The notes under the pieces were generated by a model, which worked only from the letters and a program-made list of their open reading frames with translations, did not search any database and had not been told where the DNA came from. 16,045 nt of DNA, from the NCBI GenBank assembly GCA_018644785.1, contig JABGPV010000104.1:1-16045 (forward strand). The letters are read 5' to 3'. Source of the DNA: Deltaproteobacteria bacterium (GTDB lineage: Bacteria; Desulfobacterota; DSM-4660; Desulfatiglandales; Desulfatiglandaceae). Every line of letters begins with the position of its first letter. The stretch's first letter is position 1. Of this stretch, positions 1-6,622 are shown piece after piece. A program made the position numbers and the translations under genes.

Positions 1-1
1 G

Positions 2-310
2 ATTATCAATTCACTCCTTCACGCATATTCGGAAGGGGAAGAGGGAAACATCCGGATTCATGTATCCATAGAAGGAACGGACGTTATCCTGGAATATGGG
101 GACGACGGAAAAGGGATATCGCCCGAGAATATTGACAAGATCTTTGATCCTTTTTTTACCACCAAGCGCGGAAAAGGGGGAACGGGATTGGGGCTCCATA
201 TTATTTACAACACGGTTACGGAAATCCTTAAGGGCAGTATCTCCTGTGAAAGTACGCTGGGGCAGGGAACACGCTTCAGCATAAAATTACCCATTTCAAT
301 TGCAGGTTAG
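2..310 (+). CDS. Sensor histidine kinase, C-terminal ATPase domain (5' end outside window)
   Basis: This is the last ~102 residues of a sensor histidine kinase, open at the left window edge. The frame starting at base 2 reads through the HATPase_c landmarks in order: an N box (IINSLLHAYS), a G1 box (YGDDGKGISPE), an F box (IFDPFFTTKR) and a G2 box (GGTGLGLHI). It ends with the usual G-T-R-F-x-I-x-L-P strand and TAG. These elements bind ATP for autophosphorylation of a histidine in the missing upstream part. The GGTGLGLHIIYN style is common in cytosolic sensor kinases of Desulfobacterota. The sensor input and the partner regulator cannot be seen. The dynamin-like gene starts 50 bp downstream on the same strand and may be co-transcribed. 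An overlapping frame-3 reading (96-284) lacks these motifs and is a shadow. Confidence 0.93.
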   Translation: MINSLLHAYSEGEEGNIRIHVSIEGTDVILEYGDDGKGISPENIDKIFDPFFTTKRGKGGTGLGLHIIYNTVTEILKGSISCESTLGQGTRFSIKLPISIAG

Positions 311-360
311 AAAAACATTTCGGTATTGCGGGGCTGTTTTGTGCCCGCCGGGTAAAGATT

Positions 361-2913
361 ATGTCTTCCGATACAAAAAAAATACAAATTTTTAGAAAAA
401 ACATTGCATCGCAATTGTCGGCTCTCAGGAGACTGAACATTGAACAGTTCAGCAATAGAGCCGGCAGCTTGGAAAAGAACTTGAAACGGTTCGGCAAGCA
501 GAATATCCGCGGTGGCCTGGTAGGGATTACCAGTTCGGGGAAATCCGCTCTGCTGAACACCTTGCTCGGAAGCGGAACCCAAGTATTGAAAGAACAGAGC
601 AAGGCCACTACCAACATGATTGTCTTTTGCTCGAAATCAAAGAATCCGAGGCTTGAAATATATTTTGAGGATGGCAAGTCGCATAAAAAATCTGGGAATG
701 AAGTTCTCTCCGAGTCAATTTGGAAATACACCTCTGAAGACGAAAATCCCCATAACCAATCCAACGTCAAGTTCATCAAGTTGTCGCTGCCCACCTTCAT
801 GCTTGAAGAAAGACTTGAAATAGCGGATACCCCCGGTCTCGATGCCTTCGGGCACAAGGCCCATGAGGACCTTACCCTGAGAGAATTTCTACCGCAGGCC
901 GATCTGGTCCTCTACTTATCTTCAATCAGAAGCCCCATGAAGGACGCGGACAGGAATATCATCAATAAGATTCTGGATGCCGACCAGCGGATCATTTTTG
1001 TGCAAACCTGTAAAGGGGCTGTTGTTGAACAGCGGTTCGACGGAGGGGTTGCAACGTCCGTGGAAGAACAGCTTGTTGGGTACCGGGAGAAATTCGAAAA
1101 AGCAATCAGCCGATACCCAAACCTGAAGGATGCACCCATCGTTCAGATAGAAACAACCCGGGCCATGGCGTACTTCAAGACGAAAGATAAAGACGCCTGG
1201 CGGCAGTCCGGTCTCGATGAATTAATTTACATTGTTTCCGAAACCACCGGTCAGATCAGAGAGGAATTTGAACTTATTGAACTGCGCAGGCTCGTTGATG
1301 AATCACTCGGTATTAATCAACTGATACAAAACATGCTGAAAGAAGAAGACGATAACAGGTCTGCTGCTTCAGAGAGTCAAAAAGCTTTTTCAAATGAAAT
1401 TGAGGACTGCGGGACGGAAATCATAGAGGACATGGCCGAGCTGCTGTCGGGGTTGAACGAAAAGCTTGATGTTAAGGCGAGGTACGGCAAGTATAAAGGA
1501 GAGTTGTCCGCGCTTTACACCGAGCGTTATAACTTCAACACCATGAATGACGATAAATTCATGGCCATGACAAAATGGATAGATGATGATATCAAACAGT
1601 TAAAAAGTGAATTTCTTGATGCCATTGACACCGCTAAAAAAAGATATACTCAAATGCTTAAGGAACTGGGCATGGATGTCAGGCGGATTGACTACCAGAA
1701 CGTCGGAAAACACGCTTTTTATCTGCCCAATGTTCAGAAAAAAGGGCTTGCTGACGCTTTGGGCTTGAAAGGGCATGAACAAGCGGATATTACGGAGAAA
1801 TTCATTGACAAAAACAAGTTTGTCAAGGATCTTGAGGGGTCGTTGCGGTTATTTATTGATCCGCTGACCAAACACCTTGATTGGTGGCGTAACAGCATGA
1901 ACCTTTCCATTGTGACGCCCCTTAAGAAAAAAATTGCAGCAATCACCGATGATATTACCAATATTGAGAAAGGAACCATCTACGACGATGCTCAAAAGGA
2001 TGCTCTGACTGCTGTCAGTTCCGGTATTGAAGGAGCCGTGCGTGATATGATCCCGATTTTTGAGAGGGGGGCGGCCGGCCGGAAGATCAAGGCATACAGC
2101 AGATATATCGGGGGGTTTGAACCGGTAAAAATCGATGACAAAAATATTTTTTTGCAATTATCCCACCGGCTGTTTGAAAATCTATTTCACTCCTATTACC
2201 TGACGCTTATCAATGAAATCAGTTCCAAAGATAAAAAACGCATTGTTCTGGTATCGCCTCATCTGGAATCCGGGGTCCATTTTCTGCGCCGTCTGATGCG
2301 GCTGGATCAGAGTTCGGCAGCGCTTTTGCTCGAAACCGAGCCGCCCTATTCGGTTAATGCTGCAAGGAAACTATCCAAAATGAAAAACCTCAGGATGAAG
2401 GGTGAGTTATATGGCAATGTCTCCTTCTTCGTACTTGCGAATGACCATGCGTCTTTCAAGATTGCACAAGAGATGAAACTTTTTGAAAAGGCGGATGTGG
2501 TGCAGGTTATGGTTGATGATTTGCACAGGGTTGGTTCCGCTATCCGAGACATGGTCGAGCGATTTTACTTTTTTCGACTGATTTACACGCACAGAAAGAA
2601 ACTCCTGCTTACCTATCCTGCTGCGGCGCATTTCCGGCAAAGGAAACTCCACATGCTGGTGTGTGAAGTGATGGCCGGGGTTCACGAGGTTTTCCGGACG
2701 GAAGGGATGCACTGGTTTATTTACGAAAACTTCGAAGTACGGTACGGCTATTTCAGCCGGTTGGCTGGAGAGATGCATCAGAAAAAGCGCAAAGTCGATG
2801 ACATGCTAAACGAGTGGAAGCGCATGGGTCTTCCCCTTGATGATCCTTTTAGTGAGAATATTCTCATAGATCAATTCAATAGGGTTGCCAAACACAAAGG
2901 GGCAATTTGCTGA
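361..2913 (+). CDS. Dynamin-like large GTPase, 850 aa
   Basis: A large GTPase of the dynamin type, a family that remodels membranes or assembles on them. The G domain is at the N-terminus: G1/P-loop GITSSGKS at residues 55-62, a likely G2 threonine in KATTNM at about 83-84, and G3 DTPG at 156-159. After the switch region (HEDLTLREFLPQADLVLYLSS) the expected G4 NKxD position instead reads QTCKGA (215-220), so base recognition may differ. Residues ~300-850 are mostly helical and charged, as expected for a dynamin stalk, with a Phe/Tyr-rich stretch at about 725-745 (RFYFFRLIYTHRKK) that might form a lipid-binding tip. I see no clear transmembrane segment. ATG 361 follows a weak purine stretch (GGGTAAAGATT). 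It lies between the kinase tail and the palindromic element, and a role in organelle membrane shaping is only a possibility. Confidence 0.85.
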   Translation: MSSDTKKIQIFRKNIASQLSALRRLNIEQFSNRAGSLEKNLKRFGKQNIRGGLVGITSSGKSALLNTLLGSGTQVLKEQSKATTNMIVFCSKSKNPRLEIYFEDGKSHKKSGNEVLSESIWKYTSEDENPHNQSNVKFIKLSLPTFMLEERLEIADTPGLDAFGHKAHEDLTLREFLPQADLVLYLSSIRSPMKDADRNIINKILDADQRIIFVQTCKGAVVEQRFDGGVATSVEEQLVGYREKFEKAISRYPNLKDAPIVQIETTRAMAYFKTKDKDAWRQSGLDELIYIVSETTGQIREEFELIELRRLVDESLGINQLIQNMLKEEDDNRSAASESQKAFSNEIEDCGTEIIEDMAELLSGLNEKLDVKARYGKYKGELSALYTERYNFNTMNDDKFMAMTKWIDDDIKQLKSEFLDAIDTAKKRYTQMLKELGMDVRRIDYQNVGKHAFYLPNVQKKGLADALGLKGHEQADITEKFIDKNKFVKDLEGSLRLFIDPLTKHLDWWRNSMNLSIVTPLKKKIAAITDDITNIEKGTIYDDAQKDALTAVSSGIEGAVRDMIPIFERGAAGRKIKAYSRYIGGFEPVKIDDKNIFLQLSHRLFENLFHSYYLTLINEISSKDKKRIVLVSPHLESGVHFLRRLMRLDQSSAALLLETEPPYSVNAARKLSKMKNLRMKGELYGNVSFFVLANDHASFKIAQEMKLFEKADVVQVMVDDLHRVGSAIRDMVERFYFFRLIYTHRKKLLLTYPAAAHFRQRKLHMLVCEVMAGVHEVFRTEGMHWFIYENFEVRYGYFSRLAGEMHQKKRKVDDMLNEWKRMGLPLDDPFSENILIDQFNRVAKHKGAIC

Positions 2914-2930
2914 AACTCATTCTTCTATCA

Positions 2931-3091
2931 AGGGAACTGGAGGAAAAAAAATATACGCATATCGTGCAGAACTTTTGTTCGTCTTCAAGGCGTGATGGCA
3001 GGTGCATAGTGAGCTATGTGCCTGTTATCACAACGTAGAAAGCGGACAAAAGGGCAAGCAGGATGCGTAGATTATTTTTTGGAAGTTCCCT
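2931..3091. repeat. 161-bp imperfect palindromic element (MITE/REP-like or structured RNA)
   Basis: Nearly the whole gap after the GTPase gene is one imperfect inverted repeat. The ends are perfect 8-bp inverted repeats (AGGGAACT / AGTTCCCT). The arms, 2931-3009 and 3014-3091, match again at A-rich tracts, TACGCAT/ATGCGTA, CTTTTGT/ACAAAAG, and near the centre. The central 18-bp stem (2992-3009 with 3014-3031) closes a 4-nt loop; read as RNA it has four G-U pairs and otherwise Watson-Crick pairs. There is no ORF inside and no obvious target-site duplication. It could be a non-autonomous mobile element, or a hairpin that ends or processes the upstream mRNA. The last 74 bp of the gap (3092-3165) hold the ribosome binding site of the next gene and no promoter I can defend. 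Confidence 0.82.
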
Positions 3092-3165
3092 AAGTGTTCC
3101 AAAACGAATCCCCCCGATTAGGGTTATAACTGAACAAAAGGCCAAAGCATCAAGGGGAGAGCCAA

Positions 3166-3993
3166 ATGAAAGAAGAAATTTACATTGATGTTGTCAGCAA
3201 GACGATTATTTCCCAACTTTCTGAATCAATCGCTCAGTTCGTTGGAAACAGTGTATCCAAAGAGATAAAGAAGGCGTTACTGACGGGATTCCCCGGTGTT
3301 ATCGGAGATGAGATAGGTCCCGTTGTAAGCAACTCTCGGAAATCTCTCCAAAAAGCTACCGAGAAATCTGAAAAAAGGGTGCTCCATCAACTTGAGGAAA
3401 TTCAGAAACATATTTTGTTAGATAGCGACAAAACAGACAACGCCCTGAACAATTTTGAAGCTTTTGTTAAAACCGAGTTAATTCAGGTGCAAAATACATT
3501 GGTCGAGCGTTTAGGGGGAAAAAAATATGATTTACATGATAAAATCATAAGCTCAATTCAAAAACTGGTTCAAGATCGATTTGAAACGAAAATTGATGCT
3601 GAGAAACTGAAAATCCAGTCAAAGAAGGTGATAGATGTACTTGATGCTCGAATACGTGACCTTGAAAATGGAAAGGCTGAAGTTTTTTCCGCTTTAAATG
3701 AATCTATTGCTTCTGCTAAAAATCTTCAGGTTATTTCAGAAAAAGAAATAGGTGAACTAAATGCTAAAATAGATGGGTTTCAAAACGAAAAGGATGATCA
3801 AGAACTGCATATAACGCGTTATCTTACACGTATTAAGGTGTTAACAAATCAGGTGGCTGATCTTAATGTAAAATTGAAAGAAAGTGAATTTATTGTGGAA
3901 AATGCAGCGAAAGAAAAGGCTGCAATGGAAAATAAACTTACGGTAATCCAGGATCTATGGGAAAAACAACGGATTCTCCAAAAAACATTCTGA
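3166..3993 (+). CDS. Coiled-coil protein, 275 aa, unknown function
   Basis: I do not recognise a named family. ATG 3166 has a good Shine-Dalgarno (AGGGGAG, 6 nt upstream). Residues 1-60 include a mildly hydrophobic, glycine-containing stretch (GFPGVIGDEIGPVVS, ~45-60) that is too polar for a membrane span. Residues ~60-270 are long charged helices with heptad-like spacing and no enzyme motifs. The C-terminus contains ENKLTVIQDLWEK (255-267), which closely resembles EEKLTKLQENWEK at the end of the pseudo-receiver coiled-coil protein in the mamK operon. Base composition is unlike its neighbours: I count 37 G/C in 120 bases at 3661-3780, against 39 in 60 at 4801-4860 in the next gene. It lies just downstream of the palindrome and 34 bp before the cyclase gene. 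Acquisition by transfer is possible. Confidence 0.8.
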   Translation: MKEEIYIDVVSKTIISQLSESIAQFVGNSVSKEIKKALLTGFPGVIGDEIGPVVSNSRKSLQKATEKSEKRVLHQLEEIQKHILLDSDKTDNALNNFEAFVKTELIQVQNTLVERLGGKKYDLHDKIISSIQKLVQDRFETKIDAEKLKIQSKKVIDVLDARIRDLENGKAEVFSALNESIASAKNLQVISEKEIGELNAKIDGFQNEKDDQELHITRYLTRIKVLTNQVADLNVKLKESEFIVENAAKEKAAMENKLTVIQDLWEKQRILQKTF

Positions 3994-4027
3994 CACCGCA
4001 AATTTCGGATTGAATGAAAGGCATGAT

Positions 4028-5164
4028 ATGAGGACTTCATCTTCCGAAGATATTCCTATCCCCGGGGATTACTCCGGATGTATACTCAGGGGCAATTTCA
4101 GCCGGGAACTTAAAAAAAGAGTGGCCCACAGTATTTCCTGCTATCAGGAAGCGGAAAACATCGGGAGTCCGGCAATACAGTATCTTTCCGCATGGAAGGA
4201 AAAAGAAAAAATCATCTGGTACGAATTTGTGGGAGAACAATTTCGTCGCCTGCTCATGTGTGATCGAGGCAAGGAAGCCGAAGTATTTCGGGATAGTATT
4301 CTCGAACGGCGCGTATACAAATACGATGATTTTGACCATGAAGTGCAGCAGGAGGCTCTGGACCGAACGGACCTTATGAAGGTCCGGAAAAAGCTGCGGG
4401 CGGAAAGCAAAAAAACAGGGTTCAATGAAGCGGTTTATAAGGTTTCTCTCAAAGGGGAAGGTGTTGTCTGGCTTAAAGACCAGGCTGTCGTGGAATCTTA
4501 CCCCCGAGATCACATCTCCCTGTCCCACGGCTGTTTAATGGTGGTCACAAAGGAGATGGAGGTGGAAGAGCAGCTCACGAAGACTGAGACCGCTTTGCAC
4601 GGAGCCAATCGTGAGTTGGAACGTCTGGCCAATCTGGATGGCTTGACCCAAATCCCCAACCGTCGCAGCTTTGATCGCGCAATGCAGCGGGAGTGGAAAC
4701 GTTTACGTCGCGAGACGGGTGTGCTGTCGCTGATTCTTTGCGACGTAGATGACTTTAAGGCATTCAATGACACTTACGGCCACCAGGCCGGCGACAACTG
4801 TTTGCGGAGCGTCGCCCGTGTGCTCAACAGCCAAATTAAGCGGCCCGCGGATCTGGCGGCCCGTTATGGCGGTGAGGAATTTGCTGTTATTTTGCCCAAC
4901 ACCTCAGCGGAGGGCGCTTTTCATCAGGCGGAATCGTTTCGCAGTGCCATTGAGATGCTTTTTATCCCCCATGCCGGTTCATCCACGGGTGATTATGTCA
5001 CTGTCAGCTTTGGCGTTTCCACTTTCGTGCCCGGTGATGATGCCGCCCCCGAGGCCTTGATCGCCAAAACGGATGCGGCATTGTACCAGGCCAAAGAAAG
5101 CGGGCGCAACAAGGTCGTGGCATTGCTGTTTGAGCCCGATAAAGGGGTCAATAACGGGGTCTAA
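4028..5164 (+). CDS. Diguanylate cyclase (GGDEF domain), 378 aa
   Basis: It condenses two GTP into the second messenger c-di-GMP. The GGDEF domain covers about residues 198-365: it opens with ANLDGLTQIPNRR, has DVDDFKAFNDTYGHQAGD for metal and nucleotide binding, the active-site signature RYGGEEF (GGEEF at 281-285), and the closing KTDAALYQAKESGRNKV. An RxxD inhibitory site (RPAD, 272-275) sits exactly five residues before GGEEF, so product inhibition is expected. The first ~190 residues are an unrecognised input region; the part from GVVWLKDQA to VVTKEMEVEEQL resembles the end of a PAS fold leading into a signalling helix. I chose ATG 4028, with GAAAGG 6 nt upstream, over an in-frame TTG at 4010. 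GC content rises in the GGDEF half, hinting at a domain fusion. It faces the sigma-54 gene and their stop codons overlap. Confidence 0.93.
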   Translation: MRTSSSEDIPIPGDYSGCILRGNFSRELKKRVAHSISCYQEAENIGSPAIQYLSAWKEKEKIIWYEFVGEQFRRLLMCDRGKEAEVFRDSILERRVYKYDDFDHEVQQEALDRTDLMKVRKKLRAESKKTGFNEAVYKVSLKGEGVVWLKDQAVVESYPRDHISLSHGCLMVVTKEMEVEEQLTKTETALHGANRELERLANLDGLTQIPNRRSFDRAMQREWKRLRRETGVLSLILCDVDDFKAFNDTYGHQAGDNCLRSVARVLNSQIKRPADLAARYGGEEFAVILPNTSAEGAFHQAESFRSAIEMLFIPHAGSSTGDYVTVSFGVSTFVPGDDAAPEALIAKTDAALYQAKESGRNKVVALLFEPDKGVNNGV

Positions 5165-6522
5165 AGGGGGTAACTCAGTTCATATTTCTTCATCTTGCGC
5201 CACAGGGTGGTCTTGTTTATGCCGAGATGGGCGGCGGTCTTGCGTCGATTGCCCCCATATTCACGCAATGCCTCAATAATGGACCCGATCTCCGCACTTT
5301 CTAAGGGGCCGACGGCCGGCTTTACCCCTTTGGTCTCCTTTGCGGGACTGTTTTCAAGCAGTTCCCGGGGCAGATGTTCGGTCTCGATGACCCTTCCATG
5401 GCATAGAATAAAGGCGTATTCTATGAAATTCTCCAACTCTCGCACGTTTCCGGGAAAGTCATATCCCATGAGGATATCGAGCGCCTCGTCAGATACGCCC
5501 ACAATATTTTTCCCTTTGACGGCATTGAACCGATCGATGAAATGTTCCAGAAGGTAAGGGATATCTTCCCGGCGGCGCGACAGGGGGGGGAGTGACAGTT
5601 TAACCACATTGAGACGGTAGTAAAGGTCTTGGCGGAATGTGCCGCCTTCCACAAGTCCGGAGAGTATTTTGTTGGTTGCCGCGATAATACGCACGTCCGC
5701 CTTGACCGTGGTAACCGCGCCGAGAGGCTCATATTCTTTCTCCTGGAGTACCCTCAGAAGTTTCAGTTGAAGCGCTGTTGAAATATCACCGATTTCATCG
5801 AGAAGAATGGTGCCGCCTTCTGCAAGTTTGAATCGCCCGGGCTTGTCCTTTTTTGCCTCCGTAAAGGCCCCTTTTTCGTACCCGAAGAGCTCGGATTCCA
5901 GAAGCGTATCCGGCAATGCGCCGCAATTGAGCGCCACATACTCTCCTTTTCGTCCACTCAGATTATGGATCGCCCTGGCAAACAGTTCCTTCCCCGATCC
6001 GCTCGGCCCTTCAATGAGGACCGTGCTGCCGCTTGTTGCAATGTCGGGAAGAATGTCAAGGATGCTCCGAACCTCGTGATTCTTGGTGATGATATCTCCA
6101 AAATTGTATTGGTTGCGGATTTCCTTTCGCAGTGTCTCGATGGTGGACAGGTCCCTGAAGGTTTCCACGCCTCCCACGATGTCATTGTTCTCGTCTTTGA
6201 GCACGGAGGTGCTGACGCTGACGGGTATGGTGCGGCCCTGGCTGTTGAGGATGTTGATATCAAGGTTGATGAGGTCTCTGCCGCTTTCAATGGTTTTTCG
6301 CAGGGCACAGGCGGTCTGGCAGATGTTGGCGCGGAAAACGTCAAAACATTTCTGACCCACGGCCTGATCTTGTGAAATTCCAATAATTTTTTCAGCAGCG
6401 CGGTTAAAAAACGTAATGTTGTCGTCACGGTCCACGGTGAAGACCCCATCGGCAATGGAATCAAGAATCTTGTCTCGCTGTCCCTCGGGCCGGTTTTCGC
6501 TCATTGCTTTGGCCTTGATCAT
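5161..6522 (-). CDS. PAS-domain sigma-54-dependent transcriptional activator (NtrC/Fis family), ~453 aa
   Basis: An enhancer-binding protein that uses ATP hydrolysis to open sigma-54 promoters. From this start, a PAS domain spans ~16-121, with three cysteines (59, 68, 72; C-x8-C-x3-C) that could bind a metal or sense redox state. The AAA+ domain follows: Walker A GPSGSGKE (172-179), Walker B GGTILLDEIGD (236-246), and RQDLYYRLNV. The C-terminus is a Fis-type helix-turn-helix (GNRRKTAAHLGINKTTLWRK). The sigma-54 contact loop reads GAFTEA (218-223) instead of the classical GAFTGA. There is no receiver domain, so control is probably by PAS ligand. Start choice is uncertain: ATG 6522 has GGTGG 8 nt upstream; GTG 6534 and ATG 6504 are alternatives. 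A G8/C8 run (5583-5590) lies in the AAA+ coding region. It is the last minus-strand gene, below the AAA+ gene and the short palindrome. Confidence 0.93.
   Translation of the reverse strand: MIKAKAMSENRPEGQRDKILDSIADGVFTVDRDDNITFFNRAAEKIIGISQDQAVGQKCFDVFRANICQTACALRKTIESGRDLINLDINILNSQGRTIPVSVSTSVLKDENNDIVGGVETFRDLSTIETLRKEIRNQYNFGDIITKNHEVRSILDILPDIATSGSTVLIEGPSGSGKELFARAIHNLSGRKGEYVALNCGALPDTLLESELFGYEKGAFTEAKKDKPGRFKLAEGGTILLDEIGDISTALQLKLLRVLQEKEYEPLGAVTTVKADVRIIAATNKILSGLVEGGTFRQDLYYRLNVVKLSLPPLSRRREDIPYLLEHFIDRFNAVKGKNIVGVSDEALDILMGYDFPGNVRELENFIEYAFILCHGRVIETEHLPRELLENSPAKETKGVKPAVGPLESAEIGSIIEALREYGGNRRKTAAHLGINKTTLWRKMKKYELSYPL
5854..5871 (-). other. Variant sigma-54 contact loop (GAFTEA)
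   Basis: These six codons encode the L1 loop that in NtrC-type activators contacts sigma-54. The fifth residue is Glu where the classical motif has Gly. The surrounding sequence (ELFGYEK before, KKDKPGRF after) is otherwise canonical, so the reading frame and alignment are secure. Confidence 0.85.
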
Positions 6523-6564
6523 CCTTTCGGCCACCCCGCGCTACCTGTATGATTGTGATCTCTT

Positions 6565-6622
6565 GTAGGGGCAGGGCCTTTGTGCCTGCCCTGATCAGGG
6601 CGCCCACAAGGGGCGCCCCTAC
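6565..6622. repeat. 58-bp double-hairpin palindromic repeat overlapping the AAA+ gene end
   Basis: The element begins GTAGGGGC and ends GCCCCTAC, which are perfect 8-bp inverted repeats. Inside are two further hairpins: GGGCAGG/CCTGCCC, and GGGCGCCC-ACAAG-GGGCGCCC (8-bp stem, 5-nt loop), separated by the palindrome TGATCA. From memory, GTAGGGGC...GCCCCTAC elements are abundant intergenic repeats in several bacterial phyla; I cannot count copies here. Its right end supplies the TAG stop codon (6619-6621) of the minus-strand AAA+ gene. No T-tract follows either hairpin, so a classical intrinsic terminator is not supported, though it could still stabilise or punctuate the mRNA. Confidence 0.85.

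Noticed and set aside
325..350. GC-rich hairpin between the kinase and GTPase genes (GGGC-TGTTTTGT-GCCC)
   Set aside because: The stem is short with a bulge and there is no T-run after it, so a terminator is not supported.
276..857. 193-aa minus-strand open frame over the start of the dynamin-like gene
   Set aside because: It overlaps the P-loop and DTPG coding region on the other strand and shows no domain of its own.
3092..3165. Possible sigma-70 promoter with TATAAC near 3126
   Set aside because: No matching -35 element at 16-18 bp spacing.
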